Assembly: GCA_963834755.1 (NCBI GenBank)
Contig: CAWICQ010000012.1
Coordinates: 806,001 to 870,000, forward strand
DNA length: 64,000 bases
Reading direction: 5' to 3'
DNA from: Dokdonella_A sp963834755
Lineage (GTDB): Bacteria > Pseudomonadota > Gammaproteobacteria > Xanthomonadales > Rhodanobacteraceae
Of the stretch, positions 18,016-27,146 are shown piece by piece (position 1 is the first letter of the stretch; the number at the start of each line of letters is the position of its first letter). Below the pieces are notes generated by a model. It was not told the DNA's origin and did not search any database. It was given only the letters and a program-made list of their open reading frames with translations. The translations under genes were made by a program, and so were the position numbers.

Positions 18016-19584
18016 TCATTCCCACTCGATCGTCGCGGGCGGCTTGCCACTCACGTCGTAAACGACGCGAGATATGCTAGGTATCTCATTGATTATACGG
18101 CTTGAAACCTTGTCGAGCAGCTCGTACGGCAGACGCGACCAGTGCGCGGTCATGAAGTCGATCGTTTCGACGGCGCGCAACGCAATGACCCATTCGTAAG
18201 CGCGGCCGTCGCCGACGACGCCGACGGATTTCACCGGCAGGAACACCGCGAACGCCTGGCTGACTTTGTCGTAGAGCCCGTGATTGCGCAGCTCTTCGAT
18301 GAATACGTGATCGGCCTTCTGCAGGATCTCGGCATATTCGCGCCGGACTGCGCCGAGGATGCGCACGCCGAGCCCGGGCCCCGGAAACGGATGGCGATAG
18401 ACCATTTCGCGCGGCAGGCCGAGCTCGACGCCGATGCGTCTTACTTCGTCCTTGAACAGCTCGCGCAGCGGTTCGATCAGCTTGAGATGCATCTGCTCGG
18501 GCAGGCCGCCGACGTTGTGATGCGACTTGATCACGTGCGCCTTGCCGGTTTTCGCGCCGGCGGATTCGATCACGTCGGGATAGATCGTGCCCTGCGCGAG
18601 CCACTTCACGCCTTCGAGCTTGTGCGCTTCCTCATCGAACACTTCGATGAACGTACGGCCGATGATCTTGCGTTTCGCTTCGGGATCCCCGACACCTTCC
18701 AGTGCCGAATAGAACCGATCGGCCGCGTCGACGCGAATGACGCGGACGCCCATGTGTTCGGCCATCGTCGACATCACCTGATCGCCTTCGCGCCAGCGCA
18801 AGAGGCCGGTATCGACGAAGACGCAGGTGAGCTGATCGCCGATCGCCTTATCGAGCAACGCGGCAACGACCGATGAATCGACGCCGCCGGACAGCCCGAG
18901 CAGTACCTTGTCCTTGCCTACCTGCTCGCGCACGCGCGCGATGGCGTCTTCGATGATGCGCACCGGCGTCCACAACGTCGCGCAGCCGCAGATCTCGACG
19001 ACGAAGCGACGCAGGATTTCCATGCCCTGCTTGGTGTGCGTAACTTCGGGGTGAAACTGCACGCCGTAGCGCCGCTCGGCTTCGTTGGCGATCGCAGCGA
19101 TCGGCACGGTGTCTGTCGAACCGACGACGACATAGCCCGGCGGCACGGCGGTCACCCGGTCGCCGTGCGACATCCACACGTCGAGCAGACCGCGCTCGCC
19201 GGCGAGGCCTTCGAGCAGACGGTTCTTGGCGGTCGGCTTGACGGCGGCATAACCGAACTCGCGCGCATGCCCGCCTTCGACCGTGCCGCCGAGCTGCATG
19301 GCCATCGTCTGCATGCCGTAGCAGATGCCAAGCAGCGGCGCGCCGAGATCGAATACTTGGAGCGGCGCGCGCGGCGCGTTGTGCTCGGTCGTCGATTCGG
19401 GTCCGCCCGAGAGGATGATGCCGCGCGGCGCGAATTTCGCGATCTCGGTCGGGTCGTGATCCCAGGCCCAGATCTCGCAATACACACCGATCTCGCGCAC
19501 GCGGCGTGCGATCAGTTGCGTGTACTGCGCGCCGAAGTCGAGGATCAGGATCTTGTCGGTGTGGATGTTCACGTCGGACTTCAT
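18016..19584 (-). CDS. guaA: GMP synthase (glutamine-hydrolysing)
   Basis: A 522-residue enzyme that aminates XMP to GMP using glutamine and ATP. The N-terminal class-I glutamine amidotransferase domain (about 10-200) has the nucleophile Cys in 'LLGICYGMQTMA' and the His/Glu pair in 'GVQFHPEVTHT'. The ATP-pyrophosphatase domain (about 205-400) has the P-loop 'LSGGVDSSVVAA'. The C-terminal dimerisation domain ends 'DVSGKPPATIEWE', the standard family end. Start set at the ATG at 19584, which has GAGG five bases upstream and matches the family N-terminus; a TTG seven codons earlier is less likely. It is 114 bases downstream of guaB, its partner in guanine nucleotide synthesis. Confidence 0.97.
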   Translation of the reverse strand: MKSDVNIHTDKILILDFGAQYTQLIARRVREIGVYCEIWAWDHDPTEIAKFAPRGIILSGGPESTTEHNAPRAPLQVFDLGAPLLGICYGMQTMAMQLGGTVEGGHAREFGYAAVKPTAKNRLLEGLAGERGLLDVWMSHGDRVTAVPPGYVVVGSTDTVPIAAIANEAERRYGVQFHPEVTHTKQGMEILRRFVVEICGCATLWTPVRIIEDAIARVREQVGKDKVLLGLSGGVDSSVVAALLDKAIGDQLTCVFVDTGLLRWREGDQVMSTMAEHMGVRVIRVDAADRFYSALEGVGDPEAKRKIIGRTFIEVFDEEAHKLEGVKWLAQGTIYPDVIESAGAKTGKAHVIKSHHNVGGLPEQMHLKLIEPLRELFKDEVRRIGVELGLPREMVYRHPFPGPGLGVRILGAVRREYAEILQKADHVFIEELRNHGLYDKVSQAFAVFLPVKSVGVVGDGRAYEWVIALRAVETIDFMTAHWSRLPYELLDKVSSRIINEIPSISRVVYDVSGKPPATIEWE

Positions 19585-19698
19585 CGTGCCTCGGTCCTCG
19601 GACAACGTGCGTCGGTCGGCGTTACAGAACGCGCACCGCGACGCCGCGAAATGATCGGCGGCGCGAAGTCAGCCATCGCACAGCGGACGCGCGGTACG

Positions 19699-21159
19699 TC
19701 AATCCAGACGGTAATTCGGCGCCTCCTTCGTGATCGCGACGTCATGCACGTGCGACTCGCGCACGCCGGCCGACGTGATGCGCACGAAATGCGGCTTGGC
19801 GCGCATGTCCGCGACCGACGCGCACCCGACGTAACCCATCGCCGCGCGGAGGCCGCCGGCCAGCTGGTGCACGATGTTGCGCAACGGCCCGCGGTACGGC
19901 ACGCGGCCTTCGATACCTTCCGGAACGAGCTTGTCGGCGTCCCCTTCTTCGTCCTGGAAATAGCGGTCCTTCGAGCCTTTCTGCATGGCGCCGAGCGAAC
20001 CCATGCCGCGGTAACTCTTGTACGAGCGGCCCTGATAGAGCTCCACTTCGCCGGGCGCTTCTTCGGTTCCGGCGAACATGCCGCCGATCATCACGCAGTC
20101 CGCGCCGGCGGCAAGCGCCTTGGCGATGTCGCCCGAATAGCGGATGCCGCCGTCGGCGATGAGCCCGATGTCGCTGTCCTTCAACGCCTCGCGGACCATG
20201 CCGACCGCCGATATCTGCGGCACGCCGACACCGGCGACCACGCGCGTCGTGCAGATCGAGCCCGGACCGATGCCGACTTTGACCGCATCCGCGCCGGCAT
20301 CGACGAGTGCTTTGGCCGCGTCGCCGGTCACGATATTGCCGGCAATGATCGACATGTGCGGATACGCCTTGCGCGTCCAGCGCACGCGTTCGATCACGCC
20401 ACTCGAATGACCGTGCGCGGTATCGACAACGATCACGTCGACGCCCGCGTCGACCAGCGCCGCGATGCGCTCTTCGGTATCGCCGGTGACGCCGACCGCC
20501 GCGCCGACGCGCAGCCGCTCGCGATCGTCCTTGCATGCGTTCGGGTTGTCGCGCGCTTTCTGGATGTCCTTGACGGTGATGAGGCCGCGCAGCCGGAATG
20601 CATCGTCGACGACCAGGATCTTCTCGATGCGGAACTTGTGCAGGAGCGCCAGCACTTCGTCCTCGGAAGCGCCCTCCTTCACCGTGACCAGCCGGTCCTT
20701 GCGCGTCATGATGTTCTTGACCGGATCCTCGGGCCTCTTCTCGAAGCGCAGGTCGCGGTTGGTGACGATGCCGACGAGCTGCTCGCCGTCGACCACGGGC
20801 ACGCCCGAGATGTTGTGCGCACGCGTGATCTGCATGACTTCGCGGATCGAGGTCTGCGGCGTCACCGTGATGGGATCGCGGATGACGCCCGCTTCGAACT
20901 TCTTGACCAGGCGCACTTCGGCCGCCTGGCGCTCGATCGTCATGTTCTTGTGGATGATGCCGATGCCGCCGGACTGCGCCATCGTGATGGCGAGGCGGCC
21001 TTCGGTGACGGTATCCATCGCCGCCGAGACGATCGGCAGATTCAGGCGGATCGTGCGGGTGAGGCGGGTACCGAGATCGACGTCACGCGGCAGTACGCTC
21101 GAAAACGCCGGAACGAGCGAAACGTCGTCGAAGGTGAGAGCTTCGGAGAGGATGCGCAT
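19699..21159 (-). CDS. guaB: Inosine-5'-monophosphate dehydrogenase
   Basis: A 486-residue IMPDH that oxidises IMP to XMP with NAD+, the committed step to guanine nucleotides. It is a TIM barrel interrupted by two CBS domains (about 92-205: 'RDPITVTPQTSIREVMQI' and 'MTRKDRLVTVKEG'). The active-site loop 'GPGSICTTRVVAGVG' carries the catalytic Cys and the flap carries 'YRGMGSLGAM'. It starts 'MRILSEALTFDDV' as in most proteobacteria. guaB-guaA are arranged as an operon; no purine-regulator site was identified upstream. The 190-base gap to the divergent LtaS-like gene should hold both promoters. Confidence 0.97.
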   Translation of the reverse strand: MRILSEALTFDDVSLVPAFSSVLPRDVDLGTRLTRTIRLNLPIVSAAMDTVTEGRLAITMAQSGGIGIIHKNMTIERQAAEVRLVKKFEAGVIRDPITVTPQTSIREVMQITRAHNISGVPVVDGEQLVGIVTNRDLRFEKRPEDPVKNIMTRKDRLVTVKEGASEDEVLALLHKFRIEKILVVDDAFRLRGLITVKDIQKARDNPNACKDDRERLRVGAAVGVTGDTEERIAALVDAGVDVIVVDTAHGHSSGVIERVRWTRKAYPHMSIIAGNIVTGDAAKALVDAGADAVKVGIGPGSICTTRVVAGVGVPQISAVGMVREALKDSDIGLIADGGIRYSGDIAKALAAGADCVMIGGMFAGTEEAPGEVELYQGRSYKSYRGMGSLGAMQKGSKDRYFQDEEGDADKLVPEGIEGRVPYRGPLRNIVHQLAGGLRAAMGYVGCASVADMRAKPHFVRITSAGVRESHVHDVAITKEAPNYRLD

Positions 21160-21349
21160 GACCTATTCTACAGGCATGGGGTGCGACTCGCCAGAGCGAT
21201 CGCTGCGCTGATCGCATGACGCCGCGAGATGCGGCCGATGGAGGTCCCGTTCAAGCCGCCATGGTGCCTTCTCGTGCGCGCGCGCGGCCGACCTGCTATG
21301 CGCGCACCGTTTGTGGCTACACTGCGCGCCGGATCCGACTGCCCTGCCG

Positions 21350-23110
21350 ATGAATTCGAGACCTCCGCGCCAACCGAGCCGCTGGCTCGCGCCGATCGCT
21401 CTGCTCCTGGCTCCCGTCGTTTTCATCGGCCTTTCGGTCGTACGCGCATGGCGCATTGCCGACGGCGCCGGCAACTACACCGGCTGCCATGACTGCTTCT
21501 GGCTGACGACATTCGGCCACGATGCGTGGTTGCTCGCGATCCTGTTCGGTGCGCTGTCGCTCGGCTGCTTCGTGCGGTGGCGCTGGCTCGGGTTCCTGCT
21601 GCGGCTTTTCGCCGCGCTGATACTCCTCATCTTCGCCGCCGATATCGCGCTCGATTCGCTGCTGTCCACGCGCCTCCATTTCGGCGACGTGTTGCGCTTC
21701 AGCCGACACATCGACGCTGATTTCAGCGTCGTACGCGCGACATTCGCGTCTTCGCAAGGCATTGGACGCGCGATCTTCTTCGCGTTCGTGGTTGCCGTGG
21801 TCGTCGGCGTCTGCTGTGCATGGCGGCGCAGGACACGAATCGCCGCCGGATTCGCCATCGGCGCTGTCGTCATGCTCGCCTTCTCGGCGTTTGCGCTGTC
21901 GCGTCCCGTCCGCTACGTCAACCAGATCTTCACCAACAATTTCGTCGAGACGAATCTGCCCCAAGGGCGCATGAAGACGTTCTCGCCGGCGTTCATCGCC
22001 GAACAACGCCGGCGCGCGGACGCGCTTCCGGCGACGTGCGCGCGTTCGCCGGCGTTCGACGGCAGCGTGATCGTCGTACTCGTCGAGTCGCTCTCGGCCT
22101 GGCACAGCAAACTGCTGGGCAGCTCGTACGACTGGACGCCCGAGCTCGATGCGATCGCGCGCCAAAATCACTACTTCACGCACTTCTACGCGAACGGCTT
22201 CACGACGAGCACCGCTGAAATCGCCGTGCTCGCCGGCCGGCCGCCGCTCGCCCCTGCCGGCAAGCTGCTGTTCGATTTTGGCGACTATGCCCACGCAAGC
22301 GGCTCGCTGCCCGACATTGCGCATCGGTCCGGCCGCGAAGCCGCATTCTTCACTACCGGCGACACCTCGTTTCTCGATCTCGGTACGTGGCTGCATCATC
22401 TCGGTTTCGACATCGTCGGCAACAACCGCGATGCGTTCTACAACGGCATGAAACGCTGGCAGTTCGGCGCAGCCGATGACGCGGCGCTGTACGATCGTTT
22501 CCTCGATTGGCTCGACCAGCGCAACAACAAGCGTCCGTTCGTGTCGGCGCTGCTGACGGTCAGCACGCATCCGCCCTACGTCGATCCGCGCACGGCGAAG
22601 ATCGACCCAGAAAACGCCTTCAAGTACGTCGACGCGCAACTCGCGCGCTTTTATCGTGAGCTCAGGCAACGCGGCTTTCTCGATCACGGTGTGCTGCTGA
22701 TTTTCGGCGACCACCGCACGATGACGCCGCTGCATGAAGAGGAATACCGTAAATACGGCGAGCGTGCATTCGCGCGGATTCCGCTGATTGTCGCCGGCGC
22801 GGTCGATATGCCTGCGGTCGTCGATGCGCCGTTTCAGCAGACCGATATCGGCCATTCGATTGCGGATCTCGTCGGCCTGGAGTCGTGCACGTCGGCATTC
22901 GCCGGCCAGTTCCTGCGCAAGGACCCGGTACCGCCAGCGTATGTCGTGCATGTGCGCGGCGACGACCGCGATCGGCTCGATGTCTACTGGGACGGCGACA
23001 AGGTCTCGGGATTTCGTTATGACGGCGATGACAGCCGATGGCTCGATGATCCTCCCCCACAAGCCGACAATGCGGCCGCGTGGATCAATTCGCACCGCGC
23101 ACCGCATTGA
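21350..23110 (+). CDS. LtaS-like membrane sulfatase-superfamily protein
   Basis: A 586-residue inner-membrane protein with five N-terminal hydrophobic segments in the first ~190 residues, followed by a periplasmic alkaline-phosphatase-superfamily domain like that of lipoteichoic-acid synthase. Motifs include the presumed nucleophile Thr region 'NGFTTSTAEIAVLAG', 'STHPPYVD' and the metal-binding 'FGDHRTM'. A Gram-negative cell does not make lipoteichoic acid. Relatives transfer phosphoglycerol or phosphoethanolamine to glucans or lipopolysaccharide (OpgB, EptA), so an envelope-modification role is inferred but the substrate is unknown. Start at 21350 avoids a Cys/His-rich non-conserved extension. 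It is divergent from guaB and otherwise unlinked. Confidence 0.82.
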   Translation: MNSRPPRQPSRWLAPIALLLAPVVFIGLSVVRAWRIADGAGNYTGCHDCFWLTTFGHDAWLLAILFGALSLGCFVRWRWLGFLLRLFAALILLIFAADIALDSLLSTRLHFGDVLRFSRHIDADFSVVRATFASSQGIGRAIFFAFVVAVVVGVCCAWRRRTRIAAGFAIGAVVMLAFSAFALSRPVRYVNQIFTNNFVETNLPQGRMKTFSPAFIAEQRRRADALPATCARSPAFDGSVIVVLVESLSAWHSKLLGSSYDWTPELDAIARQNHYFTHFYANGFTTSTAEIAVLAGRPPLAPAGKLLFDFGDYAHASGSLPDIAHRSGREAAFFTTGDTSFLDLGTWLHHLGFDIVGNNRDAFYNGMKRWQFGAADDAALYDRFLDWLDQRNNKRPFVSALLTVSTHPPYVDPRTAKIDPENAFKYVDAQLARFYRELRQRGFLDHGVLLIFGDHRTMTPLHEEEYRKYGERAFARIPLIVAGAVDMPAVVDAPFQQTDIGHSIADLVGLESCTSAFAGQFLRKDPVPPAYVVHVRGDDRDRLDVYWDGDKVSGFRYDGDDSRWLDDPPPQADNAAAWINSHRAPH

Positions 23111-23277
23111 ATTCTGGGGCACGGCGCAAGCTCCACCGCGCTGTGGATGTCGAGCAAAGGACATCGCGCGACGAGAGCGGAACGCCGCCGCGCGTTCGGA
23201 ATCGGCGTGTGGAACATCGAAGTCATCATCGCGGCTCGGTCATCGCCGCGAAGACTTGGCCGTCGCCGTCCCGCGAG

Positions 23278-24558
23278 TCAGCGCACGAGCGCGAGCGAAA
23301 GCTCCGGCCAGTAGGTGATGATCAGCACCGCCGCCAGCATGATCAGGAAAAACGGCAAACTGGCGCGAACGAGCGTCATCACCGGTTTGCCGAAACGCAT
23401 GCTTGCGATGAAAAGATTCATGCCGACCGGGGGCAGAAAAATGCCGAGCTGCAGGTTGGCGAGAAACACAATGCCGAGATGCACCGGATCGACGTGGTAA
23501 TGCATTGCGACCGGCAGCACCAGCGGCACCAGGATGATGATCGCCGGGAAACCCTCGAGAAGCATGCCGAACACCAGCAGGAACAGATTCAGCACGAGCA
23601 GGAACGTGCCCTTGCTCGTTATGTTGCCCTGAATCGCGTCGAACAGTTTTTCCGGAATTTCGGCGTCGATGAGCCAGTTCGTGAGCGCGAGCGAGAAACC
23701 GAGAATGACGAGGATCGCGCCGACCAGCAGCATTGCTTCGCGCGCGACTTTCGGCAGCTTGACGATCGGGATCTCACGACGGATCAGCACGGTGACGATC
23801 AGCACATACAGCGCCGTCGCCGCCGCAGCTTCAGACGCAGCGAGCTTGCCCGAATAGATGCCACCCAGCACGACGAGCGGCAGCGGAATTTCCCACGCTG
23901 CATCGCGCAGCGCCGCCACCAGTTCGCGCACGCTCGTGCGCTCGCGCGTGACGCCCACGCGCCGCGCGTGCCAGATGCTGTAAATCGCGAGCAACACCAC
24001 CATCAGCGCGCATGGCAGAACGCCCGCCTTGAACAACGCATCGATGCTGACCGGCGGCGTCGTGTGGAACTGCTGTGCGACGACGCCGTACAAGATCAGC
24101 GGCATCGAGGGCACCAGGATCAACCCGAGACTGCCCGACGCGGTCAGGAGACCCAGCGAAAAACGCTCGCCGTAGCGCGCCTGCAGGAGCGCCGGGTAGA
24201 GCACCGCGCCGAGCGCGACGATGGTGACGCCGGTCGCGCCGGTGAACGCGGTGAACATCGCGCACGCGATCACTGCCACGATCGCCAGTCCGCCGGGCAG
24301 CCAGCCGAGCAGCGCATTGCTGACGCGCACCAGTCGTTGCGGCGCGCGGCTTTCGGCGAGCAGATAACCGGCGAGCGTGAACAACGGAATCGCGATCAGC
24401 GCCGGCATGTCGGCGATGCGATAGAACTCGACCGCGACGGCGATGCCCTCTTGTCCTGCGGAATGAAAACCGAGCAACGCGATCGCTGCAATCAACGCAA
24501 ACAGCGGCGCGCCCAGGACGGCCAGCACCAGCAACGCAATGCCCGCGAGGATCATCAT
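23278..24558 (-). CDS. dctM: TRAP transporter large membrane subunit
   Basis: A 426-residue polytopic protein of the DctM/SiaM family with about 12 hydrophobic segments. It is the sodium-coupled translocation subunit of a tripartite ATP-independent periplasmic transporter. Family features include 'IPLFTLAGYLLAES', 'MFTAFTGATGVTIVALG', 'VPSMPLILYGVVAQ' and 'FLPPVGMNLFIAS'. The start (ATG 24558) overlaps the dctQ stop in an ATGA arrangement, giving tight coupling and 1:1 stoichiometry. The substrate cannot be read from this subunit; see the dctP and tatT entries. Confidence 0.93.
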   Translation of the reverse strand: MMILAGIALLVLAVLGAPLFALIAAIALLGFHSAGQEGIAVAVEFYRIADMPALIAIPLFTLAGYLLAESRAPQRLVRVSNALLGWLPGGLAIVAVIACAMFTAFTGATGVTIVALGAVLYPALLQARYGERFSLGLLTASGSLGLILVPSMPLILYGVVAQQFHTTPPVSIDALFKAGVLPCALMVVLLAIYSIWHARRVGVTRERTSVRELVAALRDAAWEIPLPLVVLGGIYSGKLAASEAAAATALYVLIVTVLIRREIPIVKLPKVAREAMLLVGAILVILGFSLALTNWLIDAEIPEKLFDAIQGNITSKGTFLLVLNLFLLVFGMLLEGFPAIIILVPLVLPVAMHYHVDPVHLGIVFLANLQLGIFLPPVGMNLFIASMRFGKPVMTLVRASLPFFLIMLAAVLIITYWPELSLALVR

Positions 24559-25076
24559 GGCAATTCGGGCGCGAGTGCCGGCGCGTCGCTCTTCTGCGGC
24601 AGGAATGCGTGAACCGCCAGGCGCAGCGCGAGCAGCGCGAAGCCGACCGGAAGGATCGACTCGACGCACCAGCTCGGCACGCCCGCGAACGCAGCCGAGC
24701 CGGACGCGTAGTCGAGCATCACCAGATTGGCGCCGTACCAGGCCATCGCGGCCGAGATCGCCGCGCCGAACATCAGCGCGATGAAGCGCAATACGCGTCG
24801 CGCGCCGCCGTGAACGAAGTGCGTGACGAGATCAAGACCGATGTGCTTGTCATCGCGCGCCGCGGCGAGCGCGCCGAGCATGGCCGTCCACAACACGAGC
24901 GCGCGCAACAGCGGATCGGCCCATTCGATGCCTGAACCGAACAGATTGCGCAGGAGAATCTGCGCGCCCGCAAGCAGAACCATCGTCAGCACGAGCACGG
25001 CGATGAGGCCGTTCTCGATCCGTTCGAGCCAACGTGACATGGTTGACATCAAGCCGGTCGACGTCGCGTCGCTCAT
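24555..25076 (-). CDS. dctQ: TRAP transporter small membrane subunit
   Basis: A 173-residue DctQ-family protein with four hydrophobic segments (about 22-45, 57-73, 93-118, 135-165), the small subunit that chaperones and docks DctM. The conserved tryptophan region 'SGIEWADPLLRALVLWTAML' and 'KHIGLDLV' are present. Its start overlaps the dctP stop (ATGA) and its stop overlaps the dctM start, so the three genes are translationally coupled. Confidence 0.93.
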   Translation of the reverse strand: MSDATSTGLMSTMSRWLERIENGLIAVLVLTMVLLAGAQILLRNLFGSGIEWADPLLRALVLWTAMLGALAAARDDKHIGLDLVTHFVHGGARRVLRFIALMFGAAISAAMAWYGANLVMLDYASGSAAFAGVPSWCVESILPVGFALLALRLAVHAFLPQKSDAPALAPELP

Positions 25077-26068
25077 CGGGCGCCGCGGACCTCGGCGAGC
25101 GCTTCGTTCAGCGCTTTGAGCGCGGGCGCGCTGATGCCACCCTGCGCGGAAAACTGCTTGAACGCCTCGATTCCGACGGCATCCCAGCTCTTGCGTTCCG
25201 TTTCATCCGGCACCGTGAACGTGATGCCCTGCTGCTTCAGTGCGTCGCGAGCGGACGCGTTGTCGGCACGAGTGGCTTTTTCCAGCCGCGCAAAGCCTGC
25301 GCTGAATTCATCATCGAGGATCTTGTGATCCGCGGCGCTCAGCGCGTCGGTCGTCTTCTTGTCGACGACAATTTCGCCGACGACATACGACAGCGGCAGA
25401 TCGACCATGTACTTCAGCTTGGTGTGCCACTGGAACGCGATCGCGCCTGAAGGCGTGTTCGCGGCGGTATCGATCAAGCCGGTCTGCAGGCTCGTATAGA
25501 CGTCCGACAGCGGCAGTGGAATCGGCGTCACGCCGGCCACCTTGAACGTGAGCTCCGCGGCCTGGTCGCCCTGTGGAACCCACACTTTCGCGGCCTTGAG
25601 ATCATCGCGCGTCTTGATGTCGCGCGTACTGAAAAGATAGGCGAATCCGGCACCGCTGATGCCAAGCAGCTCGAATCCAGCAGCGTCGAAAGAGCGCTTC
25701 ACGAACGGATCGAGCTTGGTGCGCACCTTGTCGATCTCTTCCTGAGAGCGAAACAGAAACGGCAGGCTGTAGATCTGCGCATCGGGCGTGATGACCGTCG
25801 CCTCGCCGCCGGTGAAGGCGCCGCCTTGAAGCTGCCCGATCTTGATCTTGCGCAAAACGGTGGCGTCATCGCCCATCACGCCACCCGGGTAGTACTTGAT
25901 TTCGACGCGCCCGTCGGTCGCCTTCTTGATCGCATCCCCGGCGGCGCGCATTTCACGCATCCACGCGGTGCCGTCCGGTGCGACCGTCGCGATCTTGATC
26001 GTCGCGGCCGACGCCACACCGGAACACGCGAGCGTCGCGACGAGCAAATACGTCTTCACATCGTGCAT
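25073..26068 (-). CDS. dctP: TRAP transporter periplasmic solute-binding protein
   Basis: A 331-residue DctP-family binding protein with a Sec signal peptide (hydrophobic core about 7-17, cleavage near 'ASA-ATIKIA'). Family marks are 'IKIATVAPDGTAWM', 'GRVEIKYYPGGVMGDD', 'AGFAYLFSTRDIKTRDDLK' and 'DVYTSLQTGLIDT'. The usual substrate-carboxylate Arg is not obvious: the position often reading 'R.P' here reads 'AKVWVPQGDQAAE'. This 'VWVPQGD' form is typical of the subgroup linked to a TPR lipoprotein (TatP-like). An AGGAGA ribosome site seven bases before the ATG at 26068 fixes the start. Ligand unknown. Confidence 0.92.
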   Translation of the reverse strand: MHDVKTYLLVATLACSGVASAATIKIATVAPDGTAWMREMRAAGDAIKKATDGRVEIKYYPGGVMGDDATVLRKIKIGQLQGGAFTGGEATVITPDAQIYSLPFLFRSQEEIDKVRTKLDPFVKRSFDAAGFELLGISGAGFAYLFSTRDIKTRDDLKAAKVWVPQGDQAAELTFKVAGVTPIPLPLSDVYTSLQTGLIDTAANTPSGAIAFQWHTKLKYMVDLPLSYVVGEIVVDKKTTDALSAADHKILDDEFSAGFARLEKATRADNASARDALKQQGITFTVPDETERKSWDAVGIEAFKQFSAQGGISAPALKALNEALAEVRGAR

Positions 26069-26213
26069 TCGAAGTCTCCTGCGAGATTGCCTTGTACATC
26101 CATGAGCGTCAGACAACGGAAATCAGAACCTGCTTCCGCCGCGAGAACCCAGATTCCAGTCGCGCGCCAATGCAAGAGGAACGCGCACCCATGCGCCTCC
26201 TCATCCTGCGCGC

Positions 26214-27077
26214 CTAAAAATAGTCCTTGCCCGATTCGAGCAGCTGCCGCGCCTGTTGCTGCGCGAGCACATTGATCAGCGTCAGGCCCGGCGCGTGCGG
26301 ATCGGCGGCGATCGCTTCGTTCAGAAGCTTGTCGTGCAGATCCTTGTCGAAGACGAGGCGCGCGTAATGCCGGGCATAGAGCACGCGCACCATCTGATTC
26401 TGACCGCCCGAAAGCGCCAGCGCTTTCTCGAAATCGGCCTTGCCCTCTTCCGGCCGGCCGCCGAGCGACGCGGGACGCAGCGTCGCCAGCACACCCAGAT
26501 ACATGTACGGCTCGCCTTTGGCATGGCCGGGATCGAGCGCGACGACGCGATCGAGCAGGAGCTGCACCTTCGGAATGTCGGCGATCGCCTTCCAGTCGCC
26601 CGGATTGTTCTGAATCCGGCCCGCCCACGCAGTCGCCAGCACGTAGAGCAGCGTGACGTCCCGCCCGCCGGCCTTCGCCACTTCGCCTTGAAATGCGTCG
26701 AATGGCGCGTCGATCTGCTGGCACAACGCCGGCAGGTCGATGCATGTCGCACGTCGCGCATATTCGAAACCGTGCGTGGACACATGCTGCGCACGCGCCG
26801 GATCCGTGACGAAGCCGCCGGCGTAAGCGCTGTACAGCCGGGCGCCGGCAACCAGCAGGCCGACGTCCTGCGGATTGCCCTGAATGAGTCCGTCGATCAG
26901 CAGCAGCCAGGCCGGAATGCCTTCCTGCGCCGTGGCGACATCGTCCTGATTCAGGATGCCGGCCGTGAGATTGTCGGCAAGGTGCTGGCTCGCCTTGTTG
27001 ACGATGCTTGCGCAACCGGCAGCGAGGCCGGTGGCGGCAATGATGATCGCTAGGCGGAGCATGAAGCGTGTCTGCAT
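26214..27077 (-). CDS. TRAP-associated TPR lipoprotein, TatT-like
   Basis: A 287-residue lipoprotein with signal peptide and lipobox 'LAAGC' (Cys22). The rest is helical with TPR-like repeats and reads 'EGIPAWLLLIDGLIQGNPQD', a signature of the TRAP-transporter TatT component family, known from Treponema pallidum, where the TPR protein forms a complex with the periplasmic binding protein. It lies 145 bases upstream of dctP on the same strand and heads the transporter cluster. TatT is proposed to hand hydrophobic ligands to the binding protein, possibly lipids; that role is inference. Start ATG 27077 was chosen to begin the signal peptide. Confidence 0.85.
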   Translation of the reverse strand: MQTRFMLRLAIIIAATGLAAGCASIVNKASQHLADNLTAGILNQDDVATAQEGIPAWLLLIDGLIQGNPQDVGLLVAGARLYSAYAGGFVTDPARAQHVSTHGFEYARRATCIDLPALCQQIDAPFDAFQGEVAKAGGRDVTLLYVLATAWAGRIQNNPGDWKAIADIPKVQLLLDRVVALDPGHAKGEPYMYLGVLATLRPASLGGRPEEGKADFEKALALSGGQNQMVRVLYARHYARLVFDKDLHDKLLNEAIAADPHAPGLTLINVLAQQQARQLLESGKDYF

Positions 27078-27146
27078 GATCGAACGCTCAATGTTGCGAA
27101 TGGTAATCGATGCGGCGTGAATCGATTCGGGCATCGGCACGGCGCC

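Noticed and set aside
19036..21219. A 727-codon open frame on the plus strand across guaA and guaB
   Set aside because: It lies antisense to two unmistakable genes and has a His/Arg/Asp-rich composition typical of the complement of GC-rich codons; no ribosome site or family motif.
21317..23164. A 615-codon minus-strand frame antisense to the LtaS-like gene
   Set aside because: Shadow frame with Arg-rich, motif-free sequence; the plus-strand gene has clear membrane helices and active-site motifs.
23080..24612. A 510-codon Gln/His/Arg-rich plus-strand frame
   Set aside because: Complement of the dctM gene; the composition is explained by hydrophobic codons read in reverse.
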